Position numbers and translations under genes: made by a program | In this document: piece by piece, positions 1-5,185 of the stretch | Numbering within the stretch: position 1 is the first letter of the stretch | How the letters are laid out: each line of letters opens with the position of its first letter | Notes under the pieces: generated by a model | Databases searched by the model: none | Told to the model about the DNA's origin: nothing | The model's input: the letters and a program-made list of their open reading frames with translations, nothing else | Source: JACVRN01 sp035276685 | GTDB taxonomy: Bacteria > Acidobacteriota > Blastocatellia > Pyrinomonadales > Pyrinomonadaceae | Length of the DNA: 15,976 bases | Direction: 5' to 3' | NCBI GenBank assembly: GCA_035276685.1 | Contig: DATELK010000066.1 | Coordinates: 1-15,976 of the forward strand

Positions 1-2
1 CG

Positions 3-947
3 CTACCGCAGGCGGTTCTGACCTGTCGTCTCTATGCTTAAGAGCCGTTCTTTCCAGTCTTTTGAGTATACCGACCTTGAGTAGACCGTGATTCCCTCGC
101 GCGCGAGCTTGAGCATCTCGTCGAAGAGCCTCGCGGCGTCGGCTCGGAAAAAATTCATGCCCTTGATGTTCAGGTCAAGGCAGGCCTCTGCGCTGACGTG
201 CTTCTTCATGTAGGCGGGCACGTCATGCTCTATCATTCTCATGTTGTGCGCGTAGGTTCCCACGCGCTCCGTCTGTCCCTCATAGTTGACGCAGTCCACC
301 TCGAAAACACGGTCGTGATAGACGCGCACGGGAAAGGCTTCCTTGAGCGCGTCGTCCGTGCAATAGACGAAGGAGAGGTTTCTGGTAGAGACGCCCAGGC
401 CAACTATCTTCGCAGCGCACTCTGTGAGCTTGAAGTAGGGGCTGCACACGTCGTAAGGATACGGCGACTGCTGATGCGTCGCCGTTAGCTCTTTAGCTAA
501 TGGGCCTATGGCACAGACCGACTTCGTAGGATGCAGGCTGCGAACCGCGCCGCGCTGTCGTCTCGCAAACTCGTTCAGCAGGCCCGTGTATGACGGCGTG
601 CGCCGAACGTCGAACGTCCCGCCGCGCAGCAGGTAGTCGTAAGAAGACATACGCAGGTTAGGGTAGGTCGGGAACAGAACCGTCCCGCCTTCGCCTATGA
701 CTTCGCGCAGGAGAGAGAGTATGCGGTAGAAGGGGAAGCCAAGGTTGAGCCGGTCGACGGAGCTGTGAACGTAGACCACGTCGTTCGCCGCGAGACCGAG
801 CCGCCCTGTGAGAATCTCCGTGAAATCTTTTTCCGAAAGCTGCGGCAGTCGCTCTACGCGCGCCCGCTGCATCTTCTTGCCCGCGCGCAGGACTCTGGCA
901 AAAGTGCTTTCGGGCAGAATCTTTCGCGCTATCTCTCTAATACTCAT
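3..947 (-). CDS. AAC(3)-fold N-acyltransferase-like protein
   Basis: A 314-residue protein of the aminoglycoside 3-N-acetyltransferase (AAC(3)) fold family, whose members move an acyl group from a thioester (usually CoA) to an amine. Visible family motifs: VHSS at residues 60-63, GTVLFPTY at about 88-95, RTPSYTG at 116-122, RSLHP at 136-140 and GLGV at 183-186. I start it at the ATG at 947, two bases after the stop of the upstream synthase gene; a TTG at 980 would overlap that gene and add residues unlike the family. It is the last gene seen in the ACP-KASIII operon, so its natural substrate is more likely an amino sugar or other amine of a biosynthetic pathway than an antibiotic. Where many AAC(3) enzymes have an N-T-x-L-H segment, this protein reads L-S-F-V-Y (about 191-195). 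The family call is firm, the substrate unknown. Confidence 0.8.
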   Translation of the reverse strand: MSIREIARKILPESTFARVLRAGKKMQRARVERLPQLSEKDFTEILTGRLGLAANDVVYVHSSVDRLNLGFPFYRILSLLREVIGEGGTVLFPTYPNLRMSSYDYLLRGGTFDVRRTPSYTGLLNEFARRQRGAVRSLHPTKSVCAIGPLAKELTATHQQSPYPYDVCSPYFKLTECAAKIVGLGVSTRNLSFVYCTDDALKEAFPVRVYHDRVFEVDCVNYEGQTERVGTYAHNMRMIEHDVPAYMKKHVSAEACLDLNIKGMNFFRADAARLFDEMLKLAREGITVYSRSVYSKDWKERLLSIETTGQNRLR

Positions 948-949
948 TC

Positions 950-1981
950 TTAAACTACACGCACAAGGGTCGCCGCCCAAGAGTAGCCTACGCCGAAGCC
1001 TATGAGCGCAACCGTGTCCCCTGCCTTGATTCTTCCCTGCCGCCTTGCGCTCTCAAGCGCAATCGGGATGGTAGAGGAGACGGTGTTGCCCGTCTTCTCA
1101 AGCTCTATGTGAAACTTTTCGTCCGGAATCTTCAAGCGCCTCTGAAGACGCTCAAGCATGAATTTGTTGGCCTGATGCGGTATGACGTAGTCTATCTCGT
1201 CAAGCGTGTGGCCCCACTTCATTAGAAGCTCTTCCATCACCTGCGGCACAGTTCGCATGGTGAAGTTAAAAATCTCCGGCCCGTTCATGTAGAGATTGCG
1301 GGCCGAGCGCCAGTTGCCCTGCTCGTCCTCGCTCTCAATCATGGCCGCGTCATCGAGTGGGCGGCGCGTGCCGCCTGCGGGAACAATCAGTCGCTCCGCT
1401 CCGCGCCCGTCCGTGCCGAAGACGAAAGGGCCTATCAAGTCCGCTTCCGCGTCAGCAGCGCTTATCAGGGTCGCCGAGGCTCCGTCTCCGAAGAGCGTGC
1501 GCACGCTCTTATCGCGCGCGTTGATGTACTTGCTATAGGTGTCTGCCGTGACTAGCAGCACGTTCCGCGCCACGTCCGTCTCAACAAGGCTCTTTGCCAG
1601 CGAGAGGCCGTAGACGTAGCCCGAGCAGCCCTGATTGAAATCAATCGCGCCGCATGAGGTTCCGAGCCCCATGCGCTCCTGCATGACGCAGGCGGTGGTC
1701 GGTAGAAGATAGTCCGGGCTCTGCGTGCAGAAGAGCAGAAAGTCTATCTCTTCCGGCTTGGCCGCGCCGCTTTCAAAGAGATGGCGGGCGGCGGCCACGC
1801 CCAAATCCGACGCGCACTCTTCGGCTCCGGCAATGCGGCGGGTGCGTATGCCCGTGCGCTCAAGTATGACGGAAGCCTCCACGTCCCCGAGCTCTTCCGC
1901 CAACTGCTCGTTCGTCAGCTCTCCGGCAGGCAGGTAAGAGCTAATAGCCTTTATCGCGGCTCTCTTCTTTATCCTGTCCAT
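950..1981 (-). CDS. 3-oxoacyl-ACP synthase III (FabH-like)
   Basis: A 343-residue thiolase-fold condensing enzyme. KASIII enzymes join an acyl starter, normally from CoA, to malonyl-ACP. The catalytic triad is visible: Cys119 in NQGCSGY, His269 in IPHQAN and Asn299 in TGNTVSS; the C-terminal glycine-rich GFGVGYSW block (328-335) is also present. The ATG at 1981 starts 5 bases after the ACP stop, with AAGAGGG just upstream. NQGCSGY instead of the AACSG common in housekeeping FabH, and the dedicated ACP next to it, suggest a secondary or cell-surface pathway rather than bulk fatty acid synthesis. KASIII-ACP pairs of this kind are known from clusters that make acyl groups for surface sugars. I therefore do not assign fabH. 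No ketoreductase or dehydratase is seen in the window. Confidence 0.9.
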   Translation of the reverse strand: MDRIKKRAAIKAISSYLPAGELTNEQLAEELGDVEASVILERTGIRTRRIAGAEECASDLGVAAARHLFESGAAKPEEIDFLLFCTQSPDYLLPTTACVMQERMGLGTSCGAIDFNQGCSGYVYGLSLAKSLVETDVARNVLLVTADTYSKYINARDKSVRTLFGDGASATLISAADAEADLIGPFVFGTDGRGAERLIVPAGGTRRPLDDAAMIESEDEQGNWRSARNLYMNGPEIFNFTMRTVPQVMEELLMKWGHTLDEIDYVIPHQANKFMLERLQRRLKIPDEKFHIELEKTGNTVSSTIPIALESARRQGRIKAGDTVALIGFGVGYSWAATLVRVV

Positions 1982-1986
1982 CCCTC

Positions 1987-2298
1987 TTAATTTTCTGCTT
2001 CGCTTTCTCTCAACACGCCTTCCAGATATTCGGTCAAGGTTCCGAGGGTTGAAAAAGGGCTCTTCTCTTTTGACAAAAGGTTCTCGTCCGTAATCATCAC
2101 GTCAACGCCGAACTCAGCCCTGACCTTCTCTTCGACCTCCATGATGAAGGTCACGAAGTCTAGCGATTCAAGCTTGCCTGACTTGCCGTAAAGCGGCGCT
2201 TCGGGCGTCTTTTCGATAGCGACTCCGGCAGGCAGCTGGCTGTTCAGGTCGTCAACGGCGCTGTACACGGCGCTCACTATCCTCTCGCGGTTAGACAT
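1987..2298 (-). CDS. acyl carrier protein
   Basis: A 103-residue acidic helical protein with the phosphopantetheine attachment motif in the form GKLESLD (residues 41-47), the modified serine being Ser45; the common form is DSLD. The helix after it, about 48-61, is the usual recognition helix. The ATG at 2298 is preferred because GGGAG lies 7 bases upstream; an in-frame ATG at 2328 would add 10 residues without a comparable ribosome-binding site. It is the first gene of the operon ACP, KASIII, AAC(3)-like, with gaps of 5 and 2 bases. The N-terminal region is somewhat longer than in housekeeping AcpP (about 78 residues), which fits a pathway-specific carrier. It probably holds the acyl chain elongated by the neighbouring synthase. 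Confidence 0.85.
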   Translation of the reverse strand: MSNRERIVSAVYSAVDDLNSQLPAGVAIEKTPEAPLYGKSGKLESLDFVTFIMEVEEKVRAEFGVDVMITDENLLSKEKSPFSTLGTLTEYLEGVLRESEAEN

Positions 2299-2365
2299 CC
2301 AATCTCTCCCTTCAACCTTAGCCAGCATTCTAGCCTACCCGCGCAGCATTTGCCTAAATACAGAA

Positions 2366-2409
2366 AGGCGTGCGAGGGAAAGCCTTGATGCAAATTCCCT
2401 AGCACGCCT
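2366..2409 (-). terminator. hairpin terminator after the small-protein operon
   Basis: AGGCGTGC at 2366-2373 pairs with GCACGCCT at 2402-2409. After one mismatch the stem continues with AGGGAA (2375-2380) against TTCCCT (2395-2400), leaving a 14-nt loop. Read on the minus strand it follows the stop at 2429 and is followed by TTCTGTATTT, a weak T-rich tail. It separates the two small hydrophilic genes from the ACP operon. Confidence 0.55.
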
Positions 2410-2428
2410 GATGATTATGTAACGGCGC

Positions 2429-2626
2429 TCAGTCTACGGAGCCGCCGCTCGCCTGCGACAGGTCTGCGTCCTCTGAGCCTGTGCCTATAGTTCCCTTGCT
2501 GCTGGCCGTGGCCTTATCGTCTGCTGAAACGCCGCCCGCCTCATTTCCGCCGGAGGCTTCCGCGCCCCGGCCTTCGCCTAACCCGTCTCCTGTAGTACCT
2601 ACATCATCCTTCTTAGCTTCAGCCAT
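2429..2626 (-). CDS. small Gly-rich acidic disordered protein
   Basis: A 65-residue protein I do not recognise. About 23% of residues are glycine, with many Asp, Glu, Ser, Thr and Ala and no aromatic residue, histidine or cysteine, so it should be unstructured and very hydrophilic. The ATG at 2626 has GGGAG about 7 bases upstream (minus strand), a good ribosome-binding site that supports real translation. It follows the 2671-2853 gene by 44 bases in the same direction and is closed by the hairpin at 2366-2409. The composition resembles hydrophilins, small proteins linked to desiccation or osmotic stress, but that is only a compositional likeness. No signal peptide or membrane segment is visible. 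It could be lineage-specific. Confidence 0.6.
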   Translation of the reverse strand: MAEAKKDDVGTTGDGLGEGRGAEASGGNEAGGVSADDKATASSKGTIGTGSEDADLSQASGGSVD

Positions 2627-2670
2627 CCGGTTCTCCCTTCTATTAAAAACCCTACTCGCACACAAAGCTG

Positions 2671-2853
2671 CTACTCAGTGTTCGGCTTAATCTCATTCTT
2701 GATTTCCTTGCTCTCCCGATTTTCGGCTCCGGGAACCAGACTGCCGAGCGGCTTGTTCTGCTCCAACTTCTCCGAAGGGCTCTGCGGCGCTTCTTCCGTC
2801 TGCGCTTCGTCAGTCTGTCTAGCCGTCGCGTTCTGCTTCTGATTCTCTGTCAT
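2671..2853 (-). CDS. small Glu/Gln/Asn/Lys-rich disordered protein
   Basis: A 60-residue protein with no recognised family. It is rich in Glu (11), Gln, Asn, Lys and Pro and has no Cys, His, Phe, Trp or Tyr, so it is probably disordered and soluble. The start is the ATG at 2853, with AGGAG 10 bases upstream. The adjoining GTG at 2856, 7 bases from the same AGGAG, would add one residue and cannot be excluded. It is the first gene of a two-gene unit with the Gly-rich protein. The unit is divergent from the MerR-VWA operon and has a long hairpin-bearing leader (2880-2945). Strong ribosome-binding sites on both genes argue against chance open frames. Function unknown; a stress role is a guess from composition. 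Confidence 0.6.
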   Translation of the reverse strand: MTENQKQNATARQTDEAQTEEAPQSPSEKLEQNKPLGSLVPGAENRESKEIKNEIKPNTE

Positions 2854-2904
2854 CACGTTTTATCTCCTCTCCGATTACTCCGCACCAGTGCGGCTGACAC
2901 AAAA

Positions 2905-2945
2905 CAGCAGCGCTGGGCCTCTCTATCTTTAACCCGGCGCTGCTG
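2905..2945 (-). promoter_or_regulatory. strong hairpin in the small-protein leader
   Basis: CAGCAGCGC (2905-2913) pairs perfectly with GCGCTGCTG (2937-2945). After a T-G wobble, GGG (2915-2917) pairs with CCC (2933-2935), leaving a 15-nt loop. On the minus strand it is followed by TTTTGTG. A second, smaller inverted repeat, CCGCAC at 2880-2885 with GTGCGG at 2888-2893, sits between it and the ribosome-binding site. No minus-strand gene lies upstream within reach, so this may be an attenuator or leader structure rather than an ordinary terminator. Confidence 0.5.
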
Positions 2946-3144
2946 CAAGTTCACCTCGTGCAGGAGTATTAACGTTGTCGCCGGGAAGAATACTATTCGA
3001 GGATAGAACAGCTATGGTTGCAGAGGTATTGCATAACAATTATGAAAGTAATAGTCCTCTTCCATCAATTTTCAGTGCTGCCAATCTTATTCAACGAGAA
3101 ACATCTTGCAACACTTTCGATTTCATCCATTCACCGCTTGTAAA

Positions 3145-3158
3145 TACTGTTGACAGTA
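3145..3158. promoter_or_regulatory. palindromic operator candidate over the -35
   Basis: TACTGT-TG-ACAGTA is a 14-bp palindrome whose right half contains most of the TTGACA -35 hexamer. A protein bound here would block RNA polymerase. The adjacent MerR-like regulator is the obvious candidate for autorepression, although classical MerR sites lie between -35 and -10. Confidence 0.4.
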
Positions 3159-3178
3159 AATAGTGTATGCTGTATTTA
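3150..3178 (+). promoter_or_regulatory. sigma-70 type promoter of the MerR-VWA operon
   Basis: A perfect TTGACA (3150-3155) is followed after 17 bases by TATTTA (3173-3178). The predicted start of transcription falls at about 3184-3186, which coincides with the ATG of the downstream gene at 3186. Confidence 0.65.
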
Positions 3179-3185
3179 TAGGCTT

Positions 3186-3824
3186 ATGAGAGAGAACCTG
3201 CGAGCCGTGAAGGGCAGGACTTTTGTGGGCGCGGCGGAATTGGCGTCCGCTGCCGCGCGAATCCTGTCCGAGTCCGGGCCCATTCAGGAGCGAGGCACGG
3301 TGCGCGACGTGCCGGACGAGCGCACCATACGCTACTACCTGTCGGAAGGGCTGCTTGCGCCTGCGGAAGATAAACAGGGGACGGCTTCGGTCTTCGGCTA
3401 CCTGCACCTTCTTCAGCTGCTGGTCGTCAAGAGGCTACAGGCCGAGCATCTTCCGATACGGAAGATAAAGGAGCTGGTCGAGGGGCGCACGGAGCGTGAG
3501 CTGGAGCGGCTCTTAGGCTCCGACGACAGGCAGAAGAACGAGGCGCTCAACTACCTTGAGTCTCTCATAACCTCGAAGGCTTCCGCGCCTTCGCCCAAGG
3601 CGGCGTCGCCACCCAGGAGCCAGTACTCGCAACCGGCTCCGCCTCAGTCGTCACCGCAGAGGGCGGCAGGGGGAAGCAGGTGGGCCAGAGTGGAGATAGA
3701 GCCGGGGCTTGAGCTTCACGTCAGAGATGATTACGAGCCTCCGAGGGAGGCCAGGGGAATGCAGCGCCTCGCGAGCGCCATCATTCAAAGCATCAGCAGG
3801 AGGCTGGGAAAGCGAAGGAGGTAA
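3186..3824 (+). CDS. MerR-like transcriptional regulator
   Basis: A 212-residue cytoplasmic DNA-binding protein. The core DERTIRYYLSEGLLAP (44-59) is the MerR-type winged-helix signature (TIRYY..GLL), followed by a wing and helices through IRKIKELVEG (91-100). Unlike typical MerR, the N-terminal helix is set off by a longer insert (about residues 12-43). Residues about 131-162 form a Pro/Ser/Gln-rich linker, and the C-terminal 50 residues (VEIEPGLELHV, then a basic tail RRLGKRRR) make a separate small segment. No effector cysteine cluster is seen, so metal sensing is not suggested. The ATG at 3186 has no ribosome-binding site; given the promoter at 3150-3178 the mRNA is probably leaderless. 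The next gene starts 5 bases after its stop, so it likely controls its own operon. Confidence 0.75.
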   Translation: MRENLRAVKGRTFVGAAELASAAARILSESGPIQERGTVRDVPDERTIRYYLSEGLLAPAEDKQGTASVFGYLHLLQLLVVKRLQAEHLPIRKIKELVEGRTERELERLLGSDDRQKNEALNYLESLITSKASAPSPKAASPPRSQYSQPAPPQSSPQRAAGGSRWARVEIEPGLELHVRDDYEPPREARGMQRLASAIIQSISRRLGKRRR

Positions 3825-3829
3825 GTTTA

Positions 3830-5086
3830 ATGAGAGTTCCGAAAATAGAGTTCCTTTTACAGAGGACGCACCTTGAAGCAGACCGCGAACAGACAGTTGA
3901 CCTTTTAATCAGGATTATTCCGCCTGAGATTGACTCCGTTATTGGCCGCCGTCCACGGCTCAACATAGGCATAGTCCTCGACCGCTCCGGCTCCATGGGC
4001 GGAGAGAAGATGGAGCGTGCGCGCGAGGCCGCCGGATACTGCATAGACCAGTTGCTCCCTACAGACCGACTGAGCCTCGTCATCTTCGACGACGTGATAG
4101 AGGTGCTCATCCCGAGCCAGCTTGCGGAGAACAAGTCCGCGCTCAAAGAGCAGGTTGCACACATACATGCTCGCAACTCAACTGCCCTGCACGAGGCATG
4201 GGTGCGCGGCGGGATGCAGGTCAGCGAGCACATCACGGACGGCGCAATCAATCGCGTCCTGCTGATTACGGACGGGCAGGCCAACGTTGGGCTCACCAAC
4301 ACGGACGAGATAGTCTCGCAGGCCATGGGACTCTTCCAGAGGGGCGTGAGCACCTCCACCATAGGCATAGGCGAGGATTTTCAGGAAGACCTGCTCATGC
4401 CCATGGCCCAATCAGCGGGCGGCAACGCATGGCACGTCGAGCGCGCAGACGACATGCAGCGCATCTTCTCCGTGGAGCTCGAAGGATTAATCGCTCAGGT
4501 GGCGCACACGGTCTCGATGGGGCTCATCCCGTCCGACGGCGTGCGGCTCTCCGATGTGCTCAACGATTTCGAGATGAACGAGAACGGGCGCTACAGGCTT
4601 CCCAACCTACAGGCTGGCTCAAGCCTGGACGTGCTGGCCCAGCTGCGTGTGCCCGCGCAGGCCGCAGGAACGAAGCGCCATCTTCTGGACTTGAGGCTCG
4701 GCTACACTCCGCAGGAGGCGCGCTCGGCTGAAGTTCTCAAGCAGTCGCTCGAAGTAGAGTTCGTGGAAGCCTCAAGGCTAAGGGAGCTGCCTGTCAACCA
4801 GGAGGTCGAGAAGGCTGTGCGGCTGCTGATGAACGCACGCGCCCGCCGGGAGGCAATGGCGCACATGGACAGGGGCGATTACGTGCTGGCAAAGGCCGTC
4901 GTAAGCTCTGCCATCTCGGCTTCAGCGCCGCTGTTCAGCAGAGAGAATGCTTCGGCCGACATAAGGGAAGAGCAGCAGGAGCTGAGTGAGCTTTCAAGCG
5001 CGCTCGACGACCGCAGAAAGGACAGCATGACGCGCAAGCTCATGGCCTATGCCTCCTATCGCCGCAGCAACAGCAAGAAGCGATAG
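3830..5086 (+). CDS. VWA (von Willebrand factor A) domain protein
   Basis: A 418-residue protein with a complete metal-ion-dependent adhesion site: DRSGS (Asp51, Ser53, Ser55), Thr118 in NSTALHEA and Asp148 in LLITDGQANVG. The VWA domain covers about 44-215. The C-terminal half (about 225-330) looks beta-rich, and the end is helical and basic. There is no signal peptide or membrane helix, so it should act in the cytoplasm, binding a protein partner through a metal ion. Translation is supported by AAGGAGG at 3815-3821, overlapping the end of the regulator gene, 8 bases before the ATG. It forms a two-gene operon with the MerR-like protein and ends at a strong terminator. No MoxR-type AAA+ ATPase partner is present nearby. 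The biological role is unknown. Confidence 0.85.
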   Translation: MRVPKIEFLLQRTHLEADREQTVDLLIRIIPPEIDSVIGRRPRLNIGIVLDRSGSMGGEKMERAREAAGYCIDQLLPTDRLSLVIFDDVIEVLIPSQLAENKSALKEQVAHIHARNSTALHEAWVRGGMQVSEHITDGAINRVLLITDGQANVGLTNTDEIVSQAMGLFQRGVSTSTIGIGEDFQEDLLMPMAQSAGGNAWHVERADDMQRIFSVELEGLIAQVAHTVSMGLIPSDGVRLSDVLNDFEMNENGRYRLPNLQAGSSLDVLAQLRVPAQAAGTKRHLLDLRLGYTPQEARSAEVLKQSLEVEFVEASRLRELPVNQEVEKAVRLLMNARARREAMAHMDRGDYVLAKAVVSSAISASAPLFSRENASADIREEQQELSELSSALDDRRKDSMTRKLMAYASYRRSNSKKR

Positions 5087-5116
5087 CTTTCACGGGCCTC
5101 CGCCTGACTAAAGCAT

Positions 5117-5148
5117 GAAGGGAAGCCAAGATTACTTGGCTTCCCTTC
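5117..5148. terminator. bidirectional terminator, VWA/nrdJ convergent
   Basis: A perfect 14-bp stem: GAAGGGAAGCCAAG at 5117-5130 and CTTGGCTTCCCTTC at 5135-5148, with the 4-base loop ATTA. It lies between the convergent ends of the VWA gene (5086) and nrdJ (5186). The tail on the plus side is TCTATTGCT, so the T tract is weak. Confidence 0.75.
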
Positions 5149-5185
5149 TCTATTGCTCACGAACTATCCAGAGGCTACCCGCGCC

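Larger units (their letters stand above)
2854..3185. other. divergent intergenic region, 332 bp
   Basis: This gap lies between the small-protein operon (minus) and the MerR-VWA operon (plus). It is clearly more AT-rich than its surroundings between about 2950 and 3180. It holds a short palindrome (2880-2893), a long GC-rich hairpin (2905-2945), a 14-bp palindrome (3145-3158) and the plus-strand promoter (3150-3178). I found no convincing minus-strand promoter. No supported gene lies inside. Confidence 0.6.

Noticed and set aside
3123..3407. Minus-strand open frame across the MerR-like promoter
   Set aside because: It crosses a strong plus-strand promoter and the MerR core, and has no ribosome-binding site or recognisable protein.
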